A stretch of 14,972 nt of DNA from an uncultured Prevotellaceae bacterium (GTDB lineage Bacteria > Bacteroidota > Bacteroidia > Bacteroidales > Bacteroidaceae). The notes below the pieces were generated by a model. The model did not search any database. It was not told where the DNA came from and worked only from the letters and a program-made list of their open reading frames with translations. The DNA lies in the NCBI GenBank assembly GCA_947176655.1, contig CAMWRK010000023.1, forward strand, positions 1 through 14,972, written 5' to 3'. The position numbers and the translations under genes were made by a program. This document shows, one piece after another, positions 1 to 5,897 of this stretch (position 1 is the first letter of the stretch; each line of letters opens with the position of its first letter).

Positions 1-634
1 CTTTTGTGCCGAGTGACACCTGTCCGCGCTTGCTACTTGTGGCAATTATGGTCCCCTTGCTGTCCAGAAAAAGTTTCTTCAGTTTGGCTACATCCATTTT
101 ATCCGTTTGCGGGATACCCTTTTGCTGAAGCAGCATTCCCTTCACTGTTACCCATTCTGCCTCATTGTTACAACAATCCGTCATGATTATGTTCAGCCTT
201 GCTCCTTTGGATTTCAGTTGCTCCCGGACATAGGTGACCGGAACAAACTTATCTTGATTGTAGGATCTGTAGTTCAAACACATCTGAGGAAGCCATCCGT
301 CTGCTGGGTCTGCTTTCGCATGCACGCCATGTCCTGAATAATAGAAAAAGACGACATCATTCGAACTGCATCTCATATCCGACAATACCTTCTCAAGATT
401 GGGCTTAGTACAGTCATCACCGATGTAGACGTGCCAATCCTCTTCACAGTCAACAGCTGCTTCTATCACCCCGAGTTCTTCAACAAACCGCTCCATATCT
501 CTCATGCAACTCTCGCCAATTTTCTCGTCATTTGTGTTGCAAAAGACCACCGCATGGATCTTGACATTGTCCGCCTTGAGGCTGCCCCAAAAGCAACATG
601 CAAATATTGACAAAAGACAAATAGTCCTTTTCAT
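1..634 (-). CDS. Secreted caspase-like (peptidase C14 type) protein, C-terminus beyond window
   Basis: The frame is open from the ATG at 634 to the left edge, giving 211 residues with no stop, so the protein is partial only because the window ends. It begins with a basic, hydrophobic, cysteine-containing export signal (about residues 1-20). Residues 24-30 and 93-101 read as beta strands of a caspase fold; the second leads into YYSGHG, whose His102 is the expected catalytic histidine. A later strand (LNIIMTDCCN, 147-156) ends in a D-x-C motif, so Cys155 (with Asp153) is the expected nucleophile. Strand-His-strand-Cys order and spacing match caspases and metacaspases. The target is unknown. The signal sequence implies action outside the cytoplasm. 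It is the last visible gene of the exported-protein operon, preceded by an unusually strong AGGAGG site. An inactive homologue is unlikely because both catalytic residues are present. Confidence 0.85.
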   Translation of the reverse strand, partial: MKRTICLLSIFACCFWGSLKADNVKIHAVVFCNTNDEKIGESCMRDMERFVEELGVIEAAVDCEEDWHVYIGDDCTKPNLEKVLSDMRCSSNDVVFFYYSGHGVHAKADPADGWLPQMCLNYRSYNQDKFVPVTYVREQLKSKGARLNIIMTDCCNNEAEWVTVKGMLLQQKGIPQTDKMDVAKLKKLFLDSKGTIIATSSKRGQVSLGTK

Positions 635-640
635 AGCATT

Positions 641-646
641 CCTCCT
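641..646 (-). promoter_or_regulatory. Strong Shine-Dalgarno AGGAGG for the caspase-like gene
   Basis: AGGAGG lies six bases before the ATG at 634 and overlaps the TAG stop of the preceding lipoprotein gene. Such complete anti-16S matches are uncommon in Bacteroidetes, where most genes use A-rich leaders. It supports the chosen start and suggests efficient reinitiation, so that the peptidase is made well relative to the upstream genes. Confidence 0.7.
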
Positions 647-1181
647 ATTTTATATTTTCACCTAATATCATTTTACAATACCTCTCCATCAGACGCTTGT
701 CAGCATAATTCCAGTTACCCTGCTTCTTGTCATCATATAGAATAGACCAGCTGAAATCAGACAAAGAAATCAAAACATGTACTGGTTGCATTTTCCTCCT
801 CTCAAAACAGAACTCTACAGCAGGAACATACGGGCTGCGCACCTTCACAGAATCCTCCTTGTAGTTTTCCTCATCTGCCAACAGCATAAATTGGAGCATA
901 CCTATCTGGGCGGCAGTCAGTCTGCAAACCAAGGAGTCCCTCACATAATGAGCCTCCAACTCATAGTCTTCCTTACCTACCGAATCCTTGCCCAGTATGG
1001 TGTAACATGTCACCTTCGACGGACAAAACAGAATCTCTGACATAGACTTCCCTAACTGTCCGTAAACACACGAATCCGGCATCACGACATACTTGACTGC
1101 ATTACCTCCTGCACTGCCGCATGATGCAAAGGAGGAGATTGAACACATCAGGTTCAACAAAATCATAAATCTCATTTTCAT
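645..1181 (-). CDS. Small lipoprotein of unknown function (178 aa)
   Basis: I do not recognise a named family. The N-terminus is a lipoprotein signal: basic start, hydrophobic stretch, then FAS-Cys21 followed by a Gly/Ser/Ala/Asn linker, so the mature protein should be lipid-anchored in the envelope. The mature part is about 155 residues of mixed alpha/beta look, with four further cysteines before residue 90. A C-terminal strand pair (VHVLISLSDFSWSILYDD, roughly 133-150) precedes a short helix. Its ATG overlaps the stop of the upstream lipoprotein gene (ATGA), so translation is probably coupled; its own stop is merged with the ribosome-binding site of the caspase-like gene. The context suggests an accessory or partner of that protease, but this is inference only. 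Confidence 0.8.
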   Translation of the reverse strand: MKMRFMILLNLMCSISSFASCGSAGGNAVKYVVMPDSCVYGQLGKSMSEILFCPSKVTCYTILGKDSVGKEDYELEAHYVRDSLVCRLTAAQIGMLQFMLLADEENYKEDSVKVRSPYVPAVEFCFERRKMQPVHVLISLSDFSWSILYDDKKQGNWNYADKRLMERYCKMILGENIK

Positions 1182-1576
1182 TGTTCTGCTTCTTTAATGT
1201 TTATCATTTTGTAGTCATATCTCCTGTATGTCTCCGCGCAACCTGGAGCCTCACACTTTATGATGACGGAAAACGTATGTGTGCCCACGGGAGTATCTTT
1301 AAGACGCATGCCAAAAGGGCATACCATGCCATTCTCCACATTGCCTATGACTATGTTGGCAAGACGGCAATCGATTTTCTTCACCTTCGTTCCTACTGCA
1401 AGCTGGTCTTCCTGGACTACTATGCGTCCGAATAATGTGTCACCTACGTAGTAATCTGTCTCATTAAACTCCAATGTGTAAGGAACTTCCGGTGTTGGCT
1501 CCAATGCAGCCGAACACCCAACCAAAACCATACCACATGCCACAAACGACATCAATACGAAAAAACTTTCCTTCAT
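1178..1576 (-). CDS. Small lipoprotein, probable Ig-like beta-sandwich (132 aa)
   Basis: The signal sequence ends in a textbook lipobox, LVG-Cys21, followed by Ser/Ala and a Pro-rich linker (about 22-33), so it should be an envelope lipoprotein. The mature domain of about 100 residues is built of alternating strands, with a YYVGDTLFGRIVV segment near 42-54 and TFSVIIKC near 101-108. That pattern resembles Ig-like or PKD-like extracellular beta-sandwiches, though I cannot assign a family. Four cysteines in the mature part could form disulfides. It starts two bases after the stop of the outer-membrane protein gene and ends with an ATGA overlap to the next lipoprotein, placing it firmly in the same transcript. 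Confidence 0.8.
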   Translation of the reverse strand: MKESFFVLMSFVACGMVLVGCSAALEPTPEVPYTLEFNETDYYVGDTLFGRIVVQEDQLAVGTKVKKIDCRLANIVIGNVENGMVCPFGMRLKDTPVGTHTFSVIIKCEAPGCAETYRRYDYKMINIKEAEQ

Positions 1577-1578
1577 AA

Positions 1579-2448
1579 CTAATCTCCGAAAACATTATAA
1601 GTTAGACGTAAACTGAAATTCATATCATTGCTCTTGAAGTTGGCATACGGGTACCAGAATCCACCATCTGGGGTGTAATTGCGGTTGAACATATCGTAAT
1701 GAGCCATGTCCATACAGAATGCTACCGACCCCTTATTCCCCAATTGCACTCCTATCGCATAAGATGTCCTCAACCCATTGTTTATCTGAGCCTTGTCTCC
1801 ACCATAGGGGCCATCGTAGGCAAAATTGTTGACATACACACTGCCTAACTCAAAAATCGGACACCAGTCATATTCGTCCAGCAGATAATGAAGCGGAGAT
1901 ACTCTGATTCCGACACCTACCTTTAGGCTATGCAGTTTATGCTTACTGTAATCCTCCTCCCCCAAGAAACGAAGCTTGTATTGGTCAAAGCCATAAGCAC
2001 CGTACAGATATATGCCTACTGGCGATTCTACACCGTGCCATCCAACCTTGATACCTGTCTCTATGCCATTGAACAAATCGTATGCCTTATATCCGTAAGG
2101 ATTTGCCATGTGATAAGCTATCCGCTCTCCATTGTCCGTCATCCTCAGATAATGCACATCACCAAGTGAATATTCCGCCAATGACATATCATTATACATT
2201 GCTTTGGCAATCAAGATATTTACCAAACTGCCCGCATATTCCATTGCATTACCGACCAGGAAATGGCTGCCCTTGGTATGTATGCCTACTGACCACGGAT
2301 TTTTCTGCGAATATGCAGGAACTGCACAACAAGACAACAGCACAGCAATCATGGCAACACTCAATCTGCCACTTTGTTCCACCACACACCAGTACTTCTC
2401 GCCTAATGTACAGAAAAGAGAATGTAATTTTTGGCCTAATTTCTTCAT
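1579..2448 (-). CDS. Exported, outer-membrane beta-barrel-like protein (289 aa)
   Basis: The first gene of the exported-protein operon. A hydrophobic core at about 32-45 followed by AYS-Gln48 gives a good signal-peptidase I site, so the mature protein would begin near residue 48. The 30-residue region before the core is long; an alternative start at Met33 (position 2352) would leave a signal of ordinary length. The mature protein is rich in Tyr, Gly, Phe and Asn, with alternating hydrophobic segments separated by turns (for example GIKVGWHG, VGIYLYGAYGF, LKVGVGIRV, YAIGVQLG) and a final strand FSLRLTYNVFGD. This is the look of an 8-10 strand outer-membrane barrel. No specific family is recognised. 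It could serve as surface anchor or channel for the downstream lipoproteins and peptidase. Confidence 0.75.
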   Translation of the reverse strand: MKKLGQKLHSLFCTLGEKYWCVVEQSGRLSVAMIAVLLSCCAVPAYSQKNPWSVGIHTKGSHFLVGNAMEYAGSLVNILIAKAMYNDMSLAEYSLGDVHYLRMTDNGERIAYHMANPYGYKAYDLFNGIETGIKVGWHGVESPVGIYLYGAYGFDQYKLRFLGEEDYSKHKLHSLKVGVGIRVSPLHYLLDEYDWCPIFELGSVYVNNFAYDGPYGGDKAQINNGLRTSYAIGVQLGNKGSVAFCMDMAHYDMFNRNYTPDGGFWYPYANFKSNDMNFSLRLTYNVFGD

Positions 2449-2584
2449 TTTATTGTTTATATAGGTTAATGCTACTATAGCTCATCAGACATAATCTCAA
2501 AAGCGGATATGGAAAAACACACTAACCTTCCAACAAAAGAAAAGCGTGAGAATCGTACACCGTTACTTATCTCACAGTCCTGGC

Positions 2585-2966
2585 CTTCGAACTTGCCACC
2601 ACGTATAGATAAGCAACTTCGAAGCCCACGCCGATATGAATATAATCTTCCTTTCCGGCATAATAATCATCAATCTGACAATATCAGACAGCACCCGAAA
2701 AGGAATATGTATATACACATCCCTTAGGCATCTACCGTTGCATCATCGTCTACGTGGTTTCCAAGTGTTCGAAGTTTGGACTGTAGCGATGAAGCGTCAA
2801 GTAAACGCTTTCAATATGTCCGGACTACATTTCCCACCCAATACCCGCTTCGTACCGCTTTGTCTGTTATGACTCCGCCATACTCAACTCGGCGTAGGCT
2901 GACCTGTCCGTTGCCATGAAAGAGCACGTCTATCTGTGACAGCTATATAACAAGTCCATATAGTCC
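2585..2966 (-). ncRNA. Candidate large structured RNA or structured 5' leader
   Basis: Read as minus-strand RNA starting about 2966, this stretch folds by eye into many separate helices. They are: 2943-2949 with 2957-2963 (7 bp at the 5' end); 2873-2879 with 2891-2897 (6 of 7); 2792-2797 with 2805-2810 (6 bp); 2743-2753 with 2783-2792 (10 bp, one bulge) enclosing 2760-2764 with 2776-2780; 2702-2710 with 2715-2723 (9 bp, UAUA loop); 2650-2658 with 2695-2703 (9 bp) enclosing 2674-2678 with 2684-2688; and 2585-2596 with 2613-2624 (11 of 12). Pairs 2704-2721, 2707-2718, 2673-2689, 2655-2698 and 2949-2957 are G-U on this strand but A-C mismatches on the other, which argues that the minus-strand RNA is what is conserved. 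The 2702-2703 bases are shared by two helices, so those compete or stack. No Rfam family is recognised. It may be a free RNA or the leader of the gene ending at 1579. Confidence 0.55.
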
Positions 2967-2970
2967 GCTC

Positions 2971-3002
2971 CAAAGGTACGACAATAATCAGAAAAATAAC
3001 AA
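2971..3002 (-). promoter_or_regulatory. Bacteroidetes-type promoter for the candidate RNA and exported-protein operon
   Basis: The minus strand reads TACCTTTG at 2978-2971, a perfect TAnnTTTG -7 box, with TTG at 3002-3000 as the -33 element 21 bases upstream. Transcription should start near 2964-2967. That puts the first helix of the candidate RNA at the 5' end and leaves about 517 nt before the first start codon (2448). No other TAnnTTTG box was found on this strand nearer that gene. Confidence 0.65.
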
Positions 3003-3175
3003 TAGTTCATTGATATTTTTCATTGCTACCACGATATTGTCCTAAAAACAAGGAAGGGAGAGAAAAGGCGTTGTAGTTTGCTACTCAGCAAGAACAAAGC
3101 CAAGGCAAAGCTGCTTCCCTCTACAGAAAAACACATTTCTTATTTCTGCCTGCGCATAATCTCGCTGTTTTTATA

Positions 3176-3183
3176 TATATTTG
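3176..3183 (+). promoter_or_regulatory. -7 promoter box for the rfbD-luxS transcript
   Basis: TATATTTG is a perfect Bacteroidetes TAnnTTTG box 40 bases before the rfbD start codon. The -33 region is not a clear match. AAGGAT immediately before ATG 3224 can serve as ribosome-binding site. Confidence 0.55.
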
Positions 3184-3223
3184 CATATACAGAACACCTC
3201 GGAACAACATCATAAACAAGGAT

Positions 3224-4168
3224 ATGAAGATACTGATAACGGGAGCCAACGGGCAATTAGGTTCGGAAATGCGACTGCTTGCCGCTGATGACATGGACAA
3301 TGAATATACATTTACGGATGTCAACAGCCCGGAGGGCGTGGAAACCGTGTTCCTTGACATTACGGACAGCCGGGCCGTCACCGACTTGGTGAAGGCACAT
3401 GGAATAGAAGCCATCGTGAACTGTGCGGCATGGACCAACGTAGATGCCTGCGAGACTGGTGCCGCACTGGCCGCTATGGCACAGAAACTTAACGCCGATG
3501 CTCCGGAAAATCTGGCCATGACCATGAAAGAAACCGGCGGACTGCTCATACACATTTCCACGGACTATGTTTTCGGCAGAGAGCCATACAACACTCCTTG
3601 CCGAGAGGACAGGCAGGGCACACCGACCGGAGTATACGGACGGACAAAGAAGGAGGGAGAGGAACGCATACTGGCCACCGGATGCCAGCACGTCATAATC
3701 CGCACTTCGTGGCTCTATTCCGAGTTCGGCAAGAACTTCTGCCGCACGATGCTGAACCTCACCTCAGAACGTCCTTCACTGCAAGTGGTCTACGACCAGT
3801 GCGGCACTCCGACATACGCGATGGATCTGGCCAAAGCCATCTGCCACGTACTACACGACTATGCCGCCGACAGCGCCACGACATACGCCAAGAGCGGCAT
3901 ATACCATTATTCCAATCTCGGTGTCTGCTCCTGGTATGACTTCGCACGCATGATTCAGGACACAGCCAATGCGCTGGCCACAGCACCGGAGGAAATGCGA
4001 CACTGCGACATACGCCCGTGCCTAAGCAGCCAATACCCCTCGCCCGTGCAACGCCCGGCCTACTCCGTACTGGACAAAGCTAAAATCCAGGAAACATTCG
4101 GCATTGACATTCCCTACTGGACTGACTCCCTGCGACTGTGCATCGAGAACGTTCTACGCCAAGACTGA
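3224..4168 (+). CDS. rfbD: dTDP-4-dehydrorhamnose reductase
   Basis: An NAD(P)H-dependent short-chain reductase that reduces dTDP-4-keto-L-rhamnose to dTDP-L-rhamnose, the last step of activated rhamnose synthesis for surface polysaccharide; cytoplasmic. The N-terminus carries the Rossmann motif GANGQLG (residues 7-13), typical of RfbD. STDYVF at 112-117 supplies the catalytic Thr/Ser region, and YGRTK gives Tyr138 and Lys142 of the YxxxK pair. At 314 residues it is slightly longer than the usual 285-300, with a modest insertion in the C-terminal substrate domain. The start is supported by AAGGAT just upstream. The other rhamnose genes (rfbA, rfbB, rfbC) are not in the window, so it stands apart from its pathway and may share a transcript with luxS 50 bases downstream. 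Confidence 0.93.
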   Translation: MKILITGANGQLGSEMRLLAADDMDNEYTFTDVNSPEGVETVFLDITDSRAVTDLVKAHGIEAIVNCAAWTNVDACETGAALAAMAQKLNADAPENLAMTMKETGGLLIHISTDYVFGREPYNTPCREDRQGTPTGVYGRTKKEGEERILATGCQHVIIRTSWLYSEFGKNFCRTMLNLTSERPSLQVVYDQCGTPTYAMDLAKAICHVLHDYAADSATTYAKSGIYHYSNLGVCSWYDFARMIQDTANALATAPEEMRHCDIRPCLSSQYPSPVQRPAYSVLDKAKIQETFGIDIPYWTDSLRLCIENVLRQD

Positions 4169-4218
4169 ACTGCACTATATCACATATCATTAACACACAG
4201 ACACATACTAATCAGCAC

Positions 4219-4734
4219 ATGGAACTGATTCCTTCCTTTCAGGTAGACCACCGCAACCTCATGCCTGGCATCTACATCTCACGTCGCGACAATATCGGAC
4301 AGGAAACCATCACCACCTATGACATACGCATGACAGCCCCCAATCAGGAGCCGGCCCTGCACGTATCGGCCATACACACCATAGAGCACATCGTGGCGAC
4401 ATACCTGCGCAACGACCCGGAATGGAAGGAGCGCATTGTCTACTGGGGACCTATGGGATGCCTCACCGGCAATTATCTTATACTAAAAGGCGAATGGCCT
4501 TGCCATGTGGTGCGCGACCTGATGCTGCGTGCCTTCAGCTATGTAGTAGAATACAGCCAGAAGGTTCCGGGCACGACACCAGCCACCTGCGGCAACTACC
4601 TCCTGCACGATCTGCCCATGGCCAAATGGGAAGCGGCACGCTACATAGAGCGCCTCACCACCGATTTCCATTGCGAGTATCCGGGCATCGAACGCCCGGA
4701 AGACGCTACCGGTCTGGCTTTCCACGATGCCTGA
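4219..4734 (+). CDS. luxS: S-ribosylhomocysteine lyase (AI-2 synthesis)
   Basis: Cleaves S-ribosylhomocysteine to homocysteine and DPD, the precursor of the AI-2 signal, as part of recycling of the activated methyl cycle; cytoplasmic metal-dependent homodimer. At 171 residues it has normal family length. HTIEH (53-57) supplies two metal ligands and the catalytic Glu56; GPMGC-x-TG contains the catalytic Cys81; TCGNYLLHDL supplies the third metal ligand, Cys124, where most homologues have E-C-G-N. The frame is open upstream to 4138, but those codons overlap rfbD and are unlike LuxS, so the start is placed at MELIPSF. No nucleosidase gene (pfs) adjoins it. It lies 50 bases after rfbD and ends before a strong terminator. 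Confidence 0.95.
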   Translation: MELIPSFQVDHRNLMPGIYISRRDNIGQETITTYDIRMTAPNQEPALHVSAIHTIEHIVATYLRNDPEWKERIVYWGPMGCLTGNYLILKGEWPCHVVRDLMLRAFSYVVEYSQKVPGTTPATCGNYLLHDLPMAKWEAARYIERLTTDFHCEYPGIERPEDATGLAFHDA

Positions 4735-4745
4735 CAATACACGAC

Positions 4746-4781
4746 ATTCCCACAGGAAACCGTGAAATTTCCTGTGGGAAT
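4746..4781. terminator. Two-way intrinsic terminator between luxS and the DUF5606 gene
   Basis: A perfect 14-bp inverted repeat (4746-4759 with 4768-4781) with an 8-base loop sits between two converging genes. On the plus strand it is followed by only a weak T-containing stretch; on the minus strand it follows an A/T-rich run. The stem length and convergent position make termination of both transcripts the likely role. Confidence 0.75.
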
Positions 4782-4828
4782 GAAGTTTAAAAATAAATGG
4801 CAAAGCGAGAAGATGCTCCGATGCCGTA

Positions 4829-5254
4829 TTACTCCGCGCTCCCGGCGGCATCCTCCGTCTTCTCCTCGAAATCCGTGATACCGTTCTCAATAAGAATATT
4901 GTACCACTGGACAAGTTTTTTCATGTCACTTGGATAGACATGTTCGCGGTCATAATTGGGCAGAACCTTGGCCATGAAACCGGCAAGTTCCTCGCTGCCC
5001 GCCTTGCGATAGTCAATGGACGCAGGCTTTCCGCCCTCCATGTCATAGATGCTTTTCAGAACCTTACGCAAGGGCACTTCCTCCTCGTCGGTATACATGG
5101 CTATGTCTGCCAAGGAAATGATTTTGTCGGTGCCGAATGCAGGCATACGCTTCTTCTGGGCATCCAAAGTTTCCACAATGAGACTGCGATTACCGCGATT
5201 GACCAAGCGGTAAAGTCCGGGCTTGCCGGAGATAGCAAGAATGGTTTCGAGCAT
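4829..5254 (-). CDS. DUF5606-type conserved protein (141 aa)
   Basis: A small cytoplasmic protein conserved in Bacteroidetes, function unknown. The N-terminal half (residues 1-70) has the family's hallmark sequence ISGKPGLYRLV followed by LIVETLDAQKKR and a KIISLADIAMYT segment, suggesting a compact beta-rich domain. The second half (about 75-125) is helical and ends in an acidic tail. There is no signal peptide or membrane segment. It lies downstream of coaE with a 124-base gap, the largest in this gene string, so it may be read from the upstream promoter or from its own; the AT-rich gap has no perfect TAnnTTTG box. It ends just before the shared terminator. Confidence 0.8.
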   Translation of the reverse strand: MLETILAISGKPGLYRLVNRGNRSLIVETLDAQKKRMPAFGTDKIISLADIAMYTDEEEVPLRKVLKSIYDMEGGKPASIDYRKAGSEELAGFMAKVLPNYDREHVYPSDMKKLVQWYNILIENGITDFEEKTEDAAGSAE

Positions 5255-5378
5255 TTGTTTCAGGTGTTTGATGCTCCCTGGAGTGTCAATCCGGCGCGGA
5301 ACGACTCCCCCGCAGGAGTTTGTGTTATTATAAATTATATTAGTAGTTCTCTATCTGAGCATTGACAGGCATCAGTCC

Positions 5379-5897
5379 CTATACATTATTTATTATGATA
5401 TCCGGATTGGGATACTCCTTTTGTCTGGCAATACGTTCCAGTATCTTCTCGCGACCGACCCCATCCCTGCGCATAGCCCTGGCAATGCGTGTCTCCAGCG
5501 GAGCGTCCACACGGATGACCTTATCCACCAGTTTGTCTATGCCGCTTTCGAGTAGCAAAGCTGTCTCTATGGCCACGACAGGAGAGTGCTGTTCATCGGC
5601 CCAGCGTAGAAAATCTTCACGGACGACCGGATGTACCAAAGCATTGACACGACTGGCATTTTCTTCACTCGCAAACAGAAACGAGGCAAGGCGGGACTTG
5701 TCCAGATGCCCGTCCGCATCATACACATCTGCTCCGATCATAGAGACAAGGCCTCGACGGATTGTCTCCGACTCCTCGTTGAGACGTTTGGCGTTGCTGT
5801 CCGAATCGTACACCGGAATCCCCAGCAACTCCTTCATCTGCCCAGCGATATAACTTTTGCCGCTGCCTATGACTCCGGTTATGGCCACCTTAATCAT
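5379..5897 (-). CDS. coaE: Dephospho-CoA kinase, short C-terminus
   Basis: Catalyses the last step of coenzyme A synthesis, ATP-dependent phosphorylation of the 3' hydroxyl of dephospho-CoA; cytoplasmic. The Walker A motif GVIGSGKS (8-15), YDSDSNAKRL (30-39, the acidic substrate site) and the VIRVDAPLETRIARAMRRDG lid region are all present. It is 172 residues, against about 195-205 in most relatives, because the helical stretch after ERIARQ is shortened and the protein stops at INNV, where relatives normally continue with about 15-20 more residues. After the TAG the same frame stays open for 12 codons (to 5343) before TAA. Its ATG overlaps the stop of the YbbR gene by four bases, so translation is coupled. 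The core looks functional. Confidence 0.9.
   Translation of the reverse strand: MIKVAITGVIGSGKSYIAGQMKELLGIPVYDSDSNAKRLNEESETIRRGLVSMIGADVYDADGHLDKSRLASFLFASEENASRVNALVHPVVREDFLRWADEQHSPVVAIETALLLESGIDKLVDKVIRVDAPLETRIARAMRRDGVGREKILERIARQKEYPNPDIIINNV

Larger units (their letters stand above)
2449..3223. other. 775-bp gene-free interval between divergent transcripts
   Basis: Neither strand carries a convincing gene. Plus-strand frames of 72-78 codons (2509-2727, 2636-2872) have basic, low-quality compositions and no matching start context. On the minus strand, short open stretches in different frames are broken by stops. The interval holds a minus-strand promoter (2971-3002), the helix-rich candidate RNA (2585-2966), and a plus-strand -7 box for the rhamnose gene (3176-3183). 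Positions 2979-3175 are AT-rich with one small hairpin (TTGCT/AGCAA, about 3079-3092) and a repeated CAAAGC. I found no recognisable terminator between 2449 and 2584, so transcription from 2970 probably continues into the operon ending at the left edge. Confidence 0.6.

Noticed and set aside
2509..2872. Plus-strand small open frames (72 and 78 codons) in the gene-free interval
   Set aside because: Basic, low-quality composition, no credible ribosome-binding context, and they lie across the helices of the candidate minus-strand RNA.
2534..2945. Minus-strand stretches that read like decayed protein (a 42-codon run ending near 2824 and a barrel-like run near 2534-2680)
   Set aside because: They sit in different frames, are broken by stops and lack starts. 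The helices with strand-specific G-U pairs explain the region better, though a decayed gene is not fully excluded.
2500..2966. Known RNAs: tmRNA, RNase P, 6S, retron msr-msd or group II intron
   Set aside because: No tRNA-like ends or tag frame, no RNase P core motifs beyond a chance GTCCGGAC, no reverse transcriptase nearby and no domain V signature.
4138..4218. 27-residue N-terminal extension of LuxS overlapping rfbD
   Set aside because: Not part of the LuxS fold; the family start MELIPSF lies at 4219.
5255..5378. Hidden tRNA or promoter in the coaE-DUF5606 gap
   Set aside because: No cloverleaf could be formed and no perfect TAnnTTTG box was found; only an imperfect 5-bp hairpin around 5305-5320.
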